Below are positions 18,901 through 28,082 of a stretch of 64,000 bases of DNA, piece after piece. Under the pieces are notes generated by a model that worked only from the letters and a program-made list of their open reading frames with translations, was not told where the DNA came from and did not search any database. Origin of the DNA: Psychrobacter aestuarii (GTDB lineage Bacteria; Pseudomonadota; Gammaproteobacteria; Pseudomonadales; Moraxellaceae); the NCBI RefSeq assembly GCF_904846035.1, contig NZ_CAJGYT010000001.1:2666001-2730000 (forward strand), written 5' to 3'. Within the stretch, counting starts at the first letter, position 1, and every line of letters begins with the position of its first letter. The translations under genes and the position numbers were made by a program.

Positions 18901-19178
18901 ATCTGTTGATTGACAGCATCAATGCCACAGGGTTTGGTTTGACGCTAGGTATTCACAGCCGTATCGAGCATTTGGCTGAGCGTATCGAAAGCCGCGTACG
19001 CGTGGGTAACACCTACGTTAACCGTAACCAGATTGGTGCGATTGTAAACGTACAGCCATTTGGTGGTTGTGGGTTGTCTGGTACCGGTCCAAAAGCAGGT
19101 GGTCCACACTACTTGGCGCGTCTGATGACGCTGACCAATGAGTCTCGTGATACTGCCACTTCAACTAGCGTCGCATAA
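15972..19178 (+). CDS. putA: Bifunctional proline dehydrogenase/P5C dehydrogenase PutA, lacking the C-terminal domain
   Basis: Oxidises proline to glutamate in two steps. The start at 15972 has GGAG seven bases upstream, giving 1068 residues. There is no N-terminal ribbon-helix-helix domain, so it should not repress its own operon. The FAD-binding proline dehydrogenase barrel is in the first half (KLSALHPRYEA, RLVKGAYWDYEIKLAQ, FATHNAHTLASV). The aldehyde dehydrogenase half carries ISPWNFPLAI, the Glu of LIAETGGQNAM and the catalytic Cys859 in GSAGQRCSACR. It stops shortly after TGPKAGGPHYLARLMT, where most large PutA proteins continue into an ALDH-like C-terminal domain. That domain is encoded by the next gene. 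Confidence 0.95.
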   Translation: MNPIDKFTPKEPILFSPTELLNPKHLEQSSAALYSYISPLYCAPEERWLGELLPLAKPTDDERQNAADQTRALVEHVRNNNKAVKMVDSLLLEYSLDTQEGILLMSLAEALIRVPDNYTADALIRDKMSVADWKKHLKDDNGLIVNASTWGLMMTGRVVSIDHNTTAAGFLDRMTKKMGEPMIRSAMQKAMRIMGHQFVLGETIESANRNSQPYRNKGYTYSFDMLGEAAITHKDAEKYFNSYLHAIKATANVKVEEGMPKPSVSIKLSALHPRYEATQEAQVLGLLRQRCLLLIEAAREVNVDISIDAEEADRLEISLKLFESLYRDPLTKGWDGLGLVVQGYSKRAIAVFAWLARLAKEEGDRIPVRLVKGAYWDYEIKLAQQKGLVGYPVWTRKEGTDTAYLACARFLLSDHLRGLIWPQFATHNAHTLASVMTMSTHKEFEFQRLHGMGDALYDHILQAYNIPVRIYAPVGAHKDLLPYLVRRLLENGANSSFVHQLLDKSYPIDKLTVHPYDKLTANATLRNQSIVMPLDIYGDRRAGFGPNIFVESQWHPFKDAIDSHITKQWHAMPIINGNSLDKTANAALEDHPVHAPWDHAVQAGTVTYANADVAKQAVQAAIDGQAEWQAFPAAKRADILRKIADLIEDHYAEFMALCHVEAGKTTQDSIDEVREAVDFCRFYANEAERLDEKSYSFTDLDGNEMHQVYRARGTFVCISPWNFPLAIYTGQIVAALAAGNTVVAKPAEQTSLIAHFAAQLMYQAGVPAGALQFITGAGEVGAALTTADNLAGVIFTGSTQTAQRINQSLNSKDYAGRELPILIAETGGQNAMIADSTALPEQVVRDAVMSAFGSAGQRCSACRILCVQEEVADEMIELLKGHMSELIVGNPLEISTDVGPVIDADAKHGLDAHIERMRDESTTSIISQTPVNNSSAVGTEHTFVLPTAIEVQNIDVIGGEHFGPILHVLRYQARDLDLLIDSINATGFGLTLGIHSRIEHLAERIESRVRVGNTYVNRNQIGAIVNVQPFGGCGLSGTGPKAGGPHYLARLMTLTNESRDTATSTSVA

Positions 19179-19189
19179 GGAGTAACGAC

Positions 19190-19882
19190 ATGGCGAAAGA
19201 ATTTAAAAAAAATCATGCGCAGGTTTGTGAAGCATGGCGCTTGTTGACTGCAGCTGAGCGTGCCCGTTATATCGAAGCTGCCATTCCAAAATTGGCACTG
19301 ATGACTGGCAACGCGACCAAAGCACGCCGCTTGTTTAACCACTTGCTTAGCCACACCGCTGAGCTTGATGAGGTCACACGTTTGATTGGCGCAACAGGCG
19401 AATCAAATGACTTGTACCTCACTGCGCGTGGTAAAACCATGGTGATGGGTGGCGAGTCTACCAAGACCATGGCGGTACTTGGTCAGCTTATCGCGGCGCT
19501 CTTGACTGGTAATGAAGTCATTTTGCATTGCCCAAGCCAAGCAGAGATGTGTGAAGAAGCGGCTCGCGCCTTGTACGATGCGGGTATCAATGAAGATGTC
19601 TTGAGCGTCGCGAACGACTCACAGACCATCACTTTGTTGCACATCGACCGTTTGGCACAGGTTGCGGTTTCTGGTAGCCCAAGCGAAGTGCAAAACGTGA
19701 GCCAAGAGCTTGCCAAAACCGATGGTATTCTAACCCAAACGATTGGTGTTACGGATATGACAGGTCTGTCTGAAATGTTGACACCTGACTACATCCACCG
19801 TTTTGTGACCGAGCGTGTTAAGACCATCAATACCACCGCTATCGGTGGTAACGCAAGCCTGCTAGAGCTTGGCGCGTCTTAA
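19190..19882 (+). CDS. Separate PutA C-terminal (ALDH-superfamily-like) domain protein
   Basis: 230 residues matching in layout the C-terminal domain of long (type B) PutA, a non-catalytic Rossmann-like ALDH-superfamily domain. It ends in the conserved PutA C-terminal motif, here RFVTERVKTINTTAIGGNAS. It starts 11 bases after the putA stop, in another frame, with its own AGGAG six bases before the ATG, so it looks like a genuine split gene. In single-chain PutA the final motif helps close the cavity through which the intermediate passes. I infer that this protein docks onto the 1068-residue PutA in trans. Confidence 0.8.
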   Translation: MAKEFKKNHAQVCEAWRLLTAAERARYIEAAIPKLALMTGNATKARRLFNHLLSHTAELDEVTRLIGATGESNDLYLTARGKTMVMGGESTKTMAVLGQLIAALLTGNEVILHCPSQAEMCEEAARALYDAGINEDVLSVANDSQTITLLHIDRLAQVAVSGSPSEVQNVSQELAKTDGILTQTIGVTDMTGLSEMLTPDYIHRFVTERVKTINTTAIGGNASLLELGAS

Positions 19883-19894
19883 TCGTTACGTCTG

Positions 19895-19929
19895 GTGACT
19901 GCCCGATAGCGTTGCTATCGGGCAGTCAC
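19895..19929. other. Strong hairpin after the proline operon
   Basis: Perfect 16-bp inverted repeat, GTGACTGCCCGATAGC, a GTT loop, then its exact complement. It lies 13 bases after the stop at 19882 but has no T run on either side. It could be a terminator helped by other factors or an mRNA 3'-end stabiliser. Confidence 0.7.
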
Positions 19930-20190
19930 AAACGGCAATATCGAAAGCGATCAGTACCTGTTGATGATGATTCTATGCAGAATTTTTTATCAATCGGTGC
20001 TGGTCGTTTTTTTTATGGCTTGAGTTTTGCGGTGGCTGCGATATCCTTGAATCACACGCGAATGCCCCCATAACTTGAGCACCCATAAAAATAAATAGCC
20101 TAAGCAAAATTAACCCATTCTGTCATAATAATTGGCTTTATGACCATTTTTAGTCATTTTTTAAACGATACGACAGACAGTGAGTAATCA

Positions 20191-23100
20191 ATGACCCAAG
20201 TACCTAATGATACGAATACTGATCTGCCAGTACTCGCCAAAGACCGCCATTACCTATACCGCCTTGAGCAAGACGTCCGCCGCCTATCAAAAGGCAAAAT
20301 AGACGCGCGCAAACAAAGCGAGCTGGATAAAAAAACCGAACAACTGGATAAAATAAAAGCCCGCTCACAAGAGGCGGTACAAGCGCGCATTGATAGTGTG
20401 CCTGCGGACTTGGCAGCGCGCCTTAATATGGACCTGCCTGTCAGTCAGCGCGCCGACGACTTGATCGCGGCGATTCGTGGGCATCAAGTCATTATCGTGG
20501 CGGGGGAGACGGGCTCAGGTAAGACCACCCAGCTGCCCAAGCTTGCCATGCTCGCAGGGCGCGGTATCACAGGGCAAATCGGTCATACCCAGCCGCGCCG
20601 ACTTGCCGCGCGCAGTGTTGCCAACCGCGTTGCCGAAGAATTGGGCGAGCCACTCGGGCAAACCATCAGCTTTAAGATTCGCTTTAATGAGCAAGGCTCG
20701 GCGCAGTCGATGGTCAAGCTGATGACCGATGGTATTTTGCTCGCAGAGCTCGGTCACGATAAGTTTTTAAGCAAATACGACACCATCATCATTGATGAGG
20801 CGCACGAGCGCAGCTTAAATATTGACTTTATTATGGGTTATTTAAAAAACCTATTGCCTAAGCGCCCTGATTTAAAAGTCATCATTACCTCGGCAACCCT
20901 CGATACCAAACGCTTTAGCGAATATTTTAGCCATTACGACAAGGCGAGCAAACGCCGCGTGCCTGCACCGATTTTCAATGTCGAAGGGCGCAGCTATCCT
21001 GTCGAGGTGCGCTATCGTCCGCTGACCGACGAGCCTGTGACCAGCTCGGACGATGACAGCTATGATGACTTTGAAGACAATCTACCACGTGCGGTGGTGG
21101 CGGCGGTCGAAGAATGCTTTGATGACGCCAAGAGCAAAGGACACCCTGACCAAGCGGACATTTTGATTTTTGCGGCGACAGAGGCAGAGATTCGCGAACT
21201 GCAGGAAGTGCTTGAGCGGCATGGTCCGCGCCATACTGAGGTGCTGCCTCTGTTCGCGCGCCAGACCTACGCTGAGCAGCAGCGTATCTTCCAGCCGTCT
21301 GGACGCGGGCGGCGTATCGTCATCGCGACCAACGTCGCTGAGACTGCCTTGACCGTACCCGGTATCCGCTATGTGGTGGACTTGGGCTTTGCGCGTATCT
21401 CGCGTTATTCTTACCGCTCGCGTGTGCAGCGTCTACCGATTGAAGCCATTTCGCAAGCGGCGGCAAACCAGCGTAAAGGGCGCTGTGGTCGTGTTGCACC
21501 AGGCGTGTGTATTCGCTTATATAGCGAAGAGGACTTTACCAGTCGTCCCGAATTTACGGAGCCTGAGATTCTGCGTACCAACTTGGCATCGGTCATCTTG
21601 CAGATGGCGAGCCTGCGTTTGGGCAGTGTCGAGGACTTTGATTTTATCGAGCCGCCTGACAGCCGTTTGGTGACCGATGGGCGCAAACTGTTGGATGAGC
21701 TGGGTGCGATTAACATTGCCGAGAATGCTGCAAAAGCCGCTGAGCATAAAGGCAAGCCGCGCGGTAAAGCCAATGGTCTACAGCTGACCCGCGTTGGGCA
21801 GCAGATGGCGCGGATGCCGATTGACCCGCGTTTGGCGCGAATGCTGGTGGCGGGCAGTGAGTTTGACTGTATCAAAGAGATGCTGATTGTGGTGGCGGCG
21901 CTCGCGGTGCAAGACCCGCGTGAGCGTCCTGCCAACAAGCGCACGCAAGCGGATCAAAAGCACGCGCTGTTTCGCCAAGACGATTCGGACTTTTTATTTT
22001 ATATCAGTCTGTGGCAAGCGCTGTTTGAGACTGATAATGATGGACAAAAGCTGTCCAGCAACCAGCGTAAGCAGTTTGCCAAAAAGCATTACTTAAGCTT
22101 TCCGCGTATCCGTGAATGGCACAAGACCCAGCGTCAGCTTGAGCAGATGGTCGGGGATTTAAACCTCATCGATGCGCAAACGCAAAAGGACAACAGTACG
22201 CCGATAGGCGATGACACGCAGCAAAAGGCGGTCAAATACGCCAACTTGCACCGCGCCTTATTGACAGGCTTGCTGTCCATCATCGCGCATAAGACCGAAA
22301 ATCGCGGCGAATACCTTGCTGCGCGTCAGCAAAAGACCAAGATTTTCCCTGCAAGTACAGTGTTTAAACAAACACCGCCATGGGTCATGGCGTTTGAGAT
22401 GGTAGAGACCTCACAGGTCTTTATGCGTACGGTTGCCAAGATTGAGCCTGAGTGGATTATCTCAGCGGCAGGCAACTTGCTAAAGTACCATTACTTTGAG
22501 CCGCATTGGTCGAAAAAAACAGGGCGCGTCAAAGCTTACGCGCAAATTAGCCTGTTCGGTCTGATTATTATCGGTAAGCAGCTCGCTAACTATGAGCAGG
22601 TCAATCTGACCGAGGCGCGCGAAATCTTTATCCGTGATGGTCTGGTGACGGGCAATTTTGGTCGCCAAGCGCCATTTTTGCAGCACAATATGGACAAGAT
22701 TGCCCATGTTGAGCGCATTGAGGACAAGCTGCGCCGCCGTGATTTGCTGGTTGATGAAGAGGCGCTGTATCAGTTTTATGACCGCAAGATTCCTGAGCAT
22801 ATCGCCAGTCGCAAAGCCTTTGAAGACTGGCGCGCTGAGGTGGAAAAAAGCGACAGCCGTTATTTGTTCTTCTCAGATGATGACGTGTTAACCAGTCAAG
22901 CACCGACCACGGGCGATTTTCCTGAGCAATGGCAATTGGGCGATTTAAAATTGCCACTGCGCTATGTGTTCGACCCTGCAAGCGAAGATGATGGCGTGAG
23001 CATTCGCGTGCCTTTAGCCGCCTTGCCGCAGCTGGACGCGCTGGAGCTGATGTGGGGCGTGCCAGGGTGGCGCTTTGAGCTGGTACTTCAGCTCTTAAAA

Positions 23101-24300
23101 TCGTTACCCAAAGATGTGCGCCGTCAAATCGTTCCGATTCCTGATACAGCGGATGCGCTGTTTGATGAGCTTGCGCCTGAGCATTCACAAGGGCTGCTCA
23201 AGCAGCTGTGTCAGGCATTAGCGCGGCGCGGTATGACCAAAGTCACGCCTGAGATGTTCAATCCTGAGAGTATTGATAAGTATCTGCAGCCGCAAATCTG
23301 CGTGGTTGATGACAAAAACCGTTTGATTGAAAAAGGGCGTGACCTTGCGACCTTGCAGCTGCGTCATGCCAGCGAAACCAGTCAAGCACTGACCACGCAG
23401 CAGGGCGCGCACACCAGCTTCCCTGAGCATTTTGGTTTTAGCAAAAACCATCACAGCGCAGGCGTGGTGATGAAGCAATTTTCGGCATTGGTCGCGGATG
23501 AGGCGGGCGAGGCGGTCTCGATTCATGAGTATACCGATGTCACAGCCGCGTTGCAGGCGCATCGCATCGGCGTATTGACCTTGATAAAAGGCAGTTTGGG
23601 CGCGAAGAAAAAACAGCTGACCAGCCAAATTGACAAGATATTTAAGCTTGCCTTTGCGCCACTCGGTGACCTTGAAGCGCTTAAAACCATTGTCATTGAT
23701 GCGACGCTGGATGCGACGTTAGAAGAGCATTATGTATTATTCGACCATCATCAGCATTTGCCTGAAAACGTGCCTGAAGTCGCGGTTGAGCTGGCAGAAA
23801 TGCTGCCGCTGACGCAAGCGGAATACAAGCAGACCGCCGATGTGGTGTTGCAGCAGTTTTTGTTGACAGGGCAAAAGGTTATTAAGACGCTCAAAGACGT
23901 CTATACCCGCTGGCAGCGCGTGCGCCAAGGGCTATTGATGCTCGATAGAGAAATCTTTGGCGAGTCGATTGACGATATGGAAGACCAGCTTGAGGATTTG
24001 CATCTGGCGGACTTTGTATATCGGATGGATTACAGTCATTGGCAGCAGTACCCGCGCTACCTTGAGGCGCTAGAGATTCGTCTTGACCGCCTTGAGCACA
24101 ATCTCGATGCCGACCTTGATGGCGTATATGCGCTTGATGTACACATGGAGCGTTTGGCGGGGCGTGCGGACAGTGATGCCATCAGCGCCTATCGCTGGCT
24201 GGTGGAAGAGTACCGCATTCAGCTGTTTGCGCAGCCGATGAAAACGCGCCAGCCCGTATCGCCCAAGCGCTTAAGCAAACTGTGGGACAAGGTCAGTTAA
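20191..24300 (+). CDS. hrpA: ATP-dependent RNA helicase HrpA (DEAH box)
   Basis: A 1369-residue DEAH/RHA helicase; in E. coli HrpA rescues stalled ribosomes and processes mRNA. Walker A GETGSGKTTQLPK is at about residue 106, the DEAH motif IIDEAHERSLN at about 202 and motif III SATLDTKRF follows. The C-terminal helicase part carries TNVAETALTVPGIRYVVD and QRKGRCGRVAPG. The helicase-associated and OB-fold regions and the long DUF3418 tail complete the family layout; length fits HrpA (about 1300). The ribosome-binding site is weak. Confidence 0.96.
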   Translation: MTQVPNDTNTDLPVLAKDRHYLYRLEQDVRRLSKGKIDARKQSELDKKTEQLDKIKARSQEAVQARIDSVPADLAARLNMDLPVSQRADDLIAAIRGHQVIIVAGETGSGKTTQLPKLAMLAGRGITGQIGHTQPRRLAARSVANRVAEELGEPLGQTISFKIRFNEQGSAQSMVKLMTDGILLAELGHDKFLSKYDTIIIDEAHERSLNIDFIMGYLKNLLPKRPDLKVIITSATLDTKRFSEYFSHYDKASKRRVPAPIFNVEGRSYPVEVRYRPLTDEPVTSSDDDSYDDFEDNLPRAVVAAVEECFDDAKSKGHPDQADILIFAATEAEIRELQEVLERHGPRHTEVLPLFARQTYAEQQRIFQPSGRGRRIVIATNVAETALTVPGIRYVVDLGFARISRYSYRSRVQRLPIEAISQAAANQRKGRCGRVAPGVCIRLYSEEDFTSRPEFTEPEILRTNLASVILQMASLRLGSVEDFDFIEPPDSRLVTDGRKLLDELGAINIAENAAKAAEHKGKPRGKANGLQLTRVGQQMARMPIDPRLARMLVAGSEFDCIKEMLIVVAALAVQDPRERPANKRTQADQKHALFRQDDSDFLFYISLWQALFETDNDGQKLSSNQRKQFAKKHYLSFPRIREWHKTQRQLEQMVGDLNLIDAQTQKDNSTPIGDDTQQKAVKYANLHRALLTGLLSIIAHKTENRGEYLAARQQKTKIFPASTVFKQTPPWVMAFEMVETSQVFMRTVAKIEPEWIISAAGNLLKYHYFEPHWSKKTGRVKAYAQISLFGLIIIGKQLANYEQVNLTEAREIFIRDGLVTGNFGRQAPFLQHNMDKIAHVERIEDKLRRRDLLVDEEALYQFYDRKIPEHIASRKAFEDWRAEVEKSDSRYLFFSDDDVLTSQAPTTGDFPEQWQLGDLKLPLRYVFDPASEDDGVSIRVPLAALPQLDALELMWGVPGWRFELVLQLLKSLPKDVRRQIVPIPDTADALFDELAPEHSQGLLKQLCQALARRGMTKVTPEMFNPESIDKYLQPQICVVDDKNRLIEKGRDLATLQLRHASETSQALTTQQGAHTSFPEHFGFSKNHHSAGVVMKQFSALVADEAGEAVSIHEYTDVTAALQAHRIGVLTLIKGSLGAKKKQLTSQIDKIFKLAFAPLGDLEALKTIVIDATLDATLEEHYVLFDHHQHLPENVPEVAVELAEMLPLTQAEYKQTADVVLQQFLLTGQKVIKTLKDVYTRWQRVRQGLLMLDREIFGESIDDMEDQLEDLHLADFVYRMDYSHWQQYPRYLEALEIRLDRLEHNLDADLDGVYALDVHMERLAGRADSDAISAYRWLVEEYRIQLFAQPMKTRQPVSPKRLSKLWDKVS

Positions 24301-24333
24301 GCGGCGAGATCGCTTAGTTTTAGGACAATATAC

Positions 24334-24366
24334 AAGCATCACGGCACGAGTCGTGGTGCTTTTTTT
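24334..24366 (+). terminator. Terminator of hrpA
   Basis: AAGCATCACG/CGTGGTGCTT hairpin with one G-T pair and a T run, 34 bases after the stop. Confidence 0.85.
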
Positions 24367-24636
24367 ATGCGTTAATTTTTATTTTCTAATTATTGTTTCT
24401 CATTATTTTGTACGTCAATCATTGGTAAGACGTTTTCGTTTTTCTGAGTTATAGAACCAATTTTGACTCTTATCATCATTTTGTCATATTTGTTGCCTAT
24501 CCTTGAGCGCAATATCAACGGCAACTGTTACTTATTGTTATTAATTAGTAAACAAAAGTATATTAAATAAGCAATGGCTAGCGTAAGGCGGCACGTCCTG
24601 CGACGAACAGTATGCCACGGACAAAGGCAATGGGTT

Positions 24637-27003
24637 ATGGGTCGAGTGGGTAAGTTTGGCAGTATTACCACAAGAATGCTGGTGATTTTGGCAGTGGCGT
24701 TTTTATTGATGGTGATGATGGTGTATTGGGTGATTGATACCCAAGCCAAACCGCGCATTTCTGAGATGACGTCCGAGACGGTGGTCGAGACGGGCAACGA
24801 AGTCATCAACAGCATCATGGTCAGCATCAACCATGTAGACGGGATGGCAAAGGCGACCAGTGCGGTGGCAGGTGGGTTACCCAAAACCGCTGAGAGCTAT
24901 CAAAATACAGTGGGCAACCTGATGCAGCAGACAGATCAGCGTATTGTCGGTGGCGGCGTGTGGTTCGATCCTAACATGTATCAAGACGGCGTTGAGCGTC
25001 AGTCCTTTGTTTGGTCGCGTGATGCCAATGGTAAGATGCAGCCCACCGAGCGCTATAATAGCAACACAGCGACGCCCAATGCCTACTACCGCGACTGGTG
25101 GTATATCCCTGCGATGTACGCGAGCCATGACCACTGCGTCTGGAGCCGCGCCTATATCGACCCTGTCAGCAATAATCCCATGATGACCTGTGCCAAGGCG
25201 CTATACAACAGCCAAAACCAAGCCTTTGATGGCGTGGTGTCGTTTAATTTGTTGCTCGATAATCTCGATGACGCCATGCAAAAGTGGCAAGACAAAGTGG
25301 GCGGCTATATGTTTTTGGTCGATTTGGACAACCGCTTTTTGACGTTTCCTGACAAGTCGACGGTGACCACGGTAACCGAGAACAACCCGCAAGGCGAGAT
25401 GATGACCGCAAGCCAACTTGCCGAAAAACAAGTGAGCTTTGCCCCGATTGCTGCCAGTTTGGAGGGCGTTAACAGTCAGCTGATTGACGCCGCAAAACAA
25501 AAGGACGAAGGGCGCTATAACCTTGCCGCGCGCAGTATCTTATCAACCACCAACATGAACCGCATCAGCGAAAACGAATCCAACCTGCTGTCCGCGCTGC
25601 TGCTGTTAAACGTCGACCAAGCCTTTAACCTAGTGAACAGCCATTTGGTCGATACCATCGATATCGGTAACGACTTTATCCTAAATGAGCCTGCGACGGC
25701 ATTTGTATTTAAGATGCCATTTACCTATTGGAAGATGGTCGTGGTCAAGCCAAACAGTGACCTGATGGGCGTAGCGAATACCTTGTCTGATCAGTTGGTA
25801 CGCGCGATGTTGTTTGGTTTCTTACCCATTTTGCTACTGACTGCGTGGGCGTTTCGCCGCTACTTTACCGACCCGCTAAAAAATATGGCAGGCTCGGTAT
25901 CGCGCATGGGCAAGCTGATTGAGCAAAAGCAATATCAAAAACTTGGCGAGCACAAATTACCAAATTCAAGCGTCAGTGAAATCCAATTAATTAGTGACAA
26001 GACCAACCGCCTCATTGACCGCGTGGTCGAAAACGAAGGCGCACTTGCCGAGATTAACGTACATCTGGAGCAGCAGGTCGCCAACCGTACCAAAGATTTA
26101 GAGCACGCTTTGCATGAGCTAAAAACCTCACAAGTGCAGCTGGTGCGCTCAGAAAAAATGGCGACCCTTGGTCAGATGGTCGCGGGTGTGGCGCACGAGG
26201 TGAACACACCGCTCGGCTATGTACGCAGTAATATGGAATTGATTGGCGGCAATTTAACCCGCTTTGATGAGCTGATGACGCATACCGAAGCGCTCCTCAT
26301 CGCATTAAACGCCCCAAGCACCAGCCAAGACGACAAAAATAAGCTCATTGCCGAGACGCTAAACTGCTGTGATGAGATTAAAGAAGATGAAGTCAGTGAC
26401 GACTTGGCGCATCTGATTAGCGACAGTCTATACGGCGTTGACCAAATTGCTGAGCTGGTGGTGAGCTTACGCGACTTCTCGCGCATTGATGAATCTAAGA
26501 TTAAAAACGTCGATATTAACGACTGTATTGCCAGCTCATTGACCATGGCACGTAATAATCTAAAAACGCTGAATGTCACGACAGACCTTGCCGAGCTACC
26601 AGCGGTACAGTGTAACCCCTCGCAGATTAACCAAGTCTTGTTAAACCTGTTTAATAATGCCGCACAAGCGATGCGTCAAGACACCAAAGGCGAGCTAAAA
26701 GTGGTCACGTGCCTTGATAATGAGGCGGGCGACAACGTATTGATTAGCGTCACCGACAACGGCAGCGGTATTGAGGATGCGGTGCTGGCGCGTATCTTTG
26801 AGCCGTTTTTCACCACCAAAAAGGCAGGCGAGGGCACGGGGCTTGGGCTGGCGATTTGCTCACAAATCATTGAGCAGCACGGCGGCGACATCAGCGTGCA
26901 CTCGGTCATCGGACGCGGCACGACTTTTACCATTCGCTTACCGATTGAGGTCTACGTCGCACCCACGCACAAGAAAAAAACCTCAAAAGCGCTGTTTGCT
27001 TAG
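24637..27003 (+). CDS. Membrane sensor histidine kinase with Cache-type periplasmic domain
   Basis: Two-component sensor. I use the ATG at 24637 because AAAGG stands nine bases upstream; an in-frame ATG at 24574 adds 21 arginine-rich residues. Order: membrane helix (MLVILAVAFLLMVMMVYWVI), a periplasmic region with dCache features (GGGVWFDPNMY, YYRDWWYIPAMYASH), a second helix (LFGFLPILLLTAWAF), a HAMP-like/coiled-coil linker, then the H box MVAGVAHEVNTPLGY. The ATPase part has the N box NLFNNAAQAM, G1 VTDNGSGI and F/G2 FEPFFTTKKAGEGTGLGLAI. There is no receiver domain. The next gene is its likely partner. The ligand is unknown. Confidence 0.9.
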   Translation: MGRVGKFGSITTRMLVILAVAFLLMVMMVYWVIDTQAKPRISEMTSETVVETGNEVINSIMVSINHVDGMAKATSAVAGGLPKTAESYQNTVGNLMQQTDQRIVGGGVWFDPNMYQDGVERQSFVWSRDANGKMQPTERYNSNTATPNAYYRDWWYIPAMYASHDHCVWSRAYIDPVSNNPMMTCAKALYNSQNQAFDGVVSFNLLLDNLDDAMQKWQDKVGGYMFLVDLDNRFLTFPDKSTVTTVTENNPQGEMMTASQLAEKQVSFAPIAASLEGVNSQLIDAAKQKDEGRYNLAARSILSTTNMNRISENESNLLSALLLLNVDQAFNLVNSHLVDTIDIGNDFILNEPATAFVFKMPFTYWKMVVVKPNSDLMGVANTLSDQLVRAMLFGFLPILLLTAWAFRRYFTDPLKNMAGSVSRMGKLIEQKQYQKLGEHKLPNSSVSEIQLISDKTNRLIDRVVENEGALAEINVHLEQQVANRTKDLEHALHELKTSQVQLVRSEKMATLGQMVAGVAHEVNTPLGYVRSNMELIGGNLTRFDELMTHTEALLIALNAPSTSQDDKNKLIAETLNCCDEIKEDEVSDDLAHLISDSLYGVDQIAELVVSLRDFSRIDESKIKNVDINDCIASSLTMARNNLKTLNVTTDLAELPAVQCNPSQINQVLLNLFNNAAQAMRQDTKGELKVVTCLDNEAGDNVLISVTDNGSGIEDAVLARIFEPFFTTKKAGEGTGLGLAICSQIIEQHGGDISVHSVIGRGTTFTIRLPIEVYVAPTHKKKTSKALFA

Positions 27004-27068
27004 CCGCGTGCACAGCCGTCACGCTGTATATGGACGAATACGTATTTTATTGATTGAGAACCCAAACC

Positions 27069-27992
27069 ATGAGTATGCCAAAACCCAAAATCGCCTTTAT
27101 TGATGACGAGCAGCGCATCTTACGCAGTCTAAAGATGCACTTTCGCCAGTCGCATGATGTGTTTACCACCACCGACCCTGAGCAGCTGATTGAATACGTC
27201 AGTCAACATGATGTGCAAGTGGTCATCAGCGACCAGCGTATGCCTGACAAGCAAGGCACAGAGGTGTTGCGTGAGGTCAAAGAAGCCTCGCCCAATACCA
27301 TCCGCATTCTATTGACAGGCTATGCAGACTTAAATGCGGTCATCGATTCGGTCAACGAAGGTGAAATCTATCGCTACATTACCAAGCCTTGGCAGAACGA
27401 TGAACTCAAAAAAGTCGTCGATAAAGCTACCGAAATCGCCCAGCAAACGCGTGATGTCGCTGCGCCTATAACAGAAAGCACCTCGTCGCGCCGCAATCGT
27501 CATGTGCTGGTACTCGATGACGACGAGGACGTGTATCTACAAATCAAGCAGCACTTTGACAGCGCCTATCAAGTGAGCTGGGCGAGCAACCTAGACGACG
27601 CATCAACACTGCTACAAAAGCAAAAGTTCGGCGTGGCAATCGCTGATGTGACGCTCAATGGCGACAATATTGCTCCTGTGGTGTATGCGCTCAAAAACCT
27701 ACAGCCTGATCTTATGATGCTGATGCTGACCGAATTTAAAGACGCGCACATGATTATTGACTTGATTAACAAAGGACAAATCTACCGCTGTCTGCCGCGT
27801 CCGACCAACCTGACCATCATGGGTATCAGTCTCGACCGCGCTTACCAGCACCATGAAGCGCTGGTACAACAGCCGATACTCGCTGCCCGCCACCATGTCG
27901 AGGATGTGCCTGAGTCTGAAACCTTTGACCTCTCAAGCAAGCTCAAAGGCTTCTTTAATAAGTTTAAGGGCTGGCGCTGGGGACGCGCGTAA
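27069..27992 (+). CDS. Tandem-receiver response regulator without output domain
   Basis: 307 residues from the ATG at 27069. The first receiver is complete: acidic pocket FIDDEQ, phosphorylatable Asp in VVISDQRMPDKQG, Thr in ILLTGYADL and Lys in YITKPW, of the RpfG-like type. The second (from about residue 145, VLVLDDDEDVY) keeps the Asp in IADVTLNG and a Thr in LTEF. The conserved Lys-Pro is replaced by Arg-Pro (CLPRPTN), so its chemistry may be altered. The tail is short and no DNA-binding, HD-GYP or GGDEF output is present. It follows the kinase gene by 65 bases and probably acts by protein contact or phosphotransfer. Confidence 0.88.
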   Translation: MSMPKPKIAFIDDEQRILRSLKMHFRQSHDVFTTTDPEQLIEYVSQHDVQVVISDQRMPDKQGTEVLREVKEASPNTIRILLTGYADLNAVIDSVNEGEIYRYITKPWQNDELKKVVDKATEIAQQTRDVAAPITESTSSRRNRHVLVLDDDEDVYLQIKQHFDSAYQVSWASNLDDASTLLQKQKFGVAIADVTLNGDNIAPVVYALKNLQPDLMMLMLTEFKDAHMIIDLINKGQIYRCLPRPTNLTIMGISLDRAYQHHEALVQQPILAARHHVEDVPESETFDLSSKLKGFFNKFKGWRWGRA

Positions 27993-28082
27993 CGCATTTA
28001 TGTTCAATATTTATACATGCGGTTTGGTATTTAGGTCGATAATAGAGGATATATTACACTTATCAGACCGTTGCCAACGCCT

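Noticed and set aside
19178..19190. PutA split as a simple sequencing frameshift
   Set aside because: The downstream gene has its own AGGAG and ATG at ideal spacing, and both proteins end and begin cleanly, so a genuine split is more likely.
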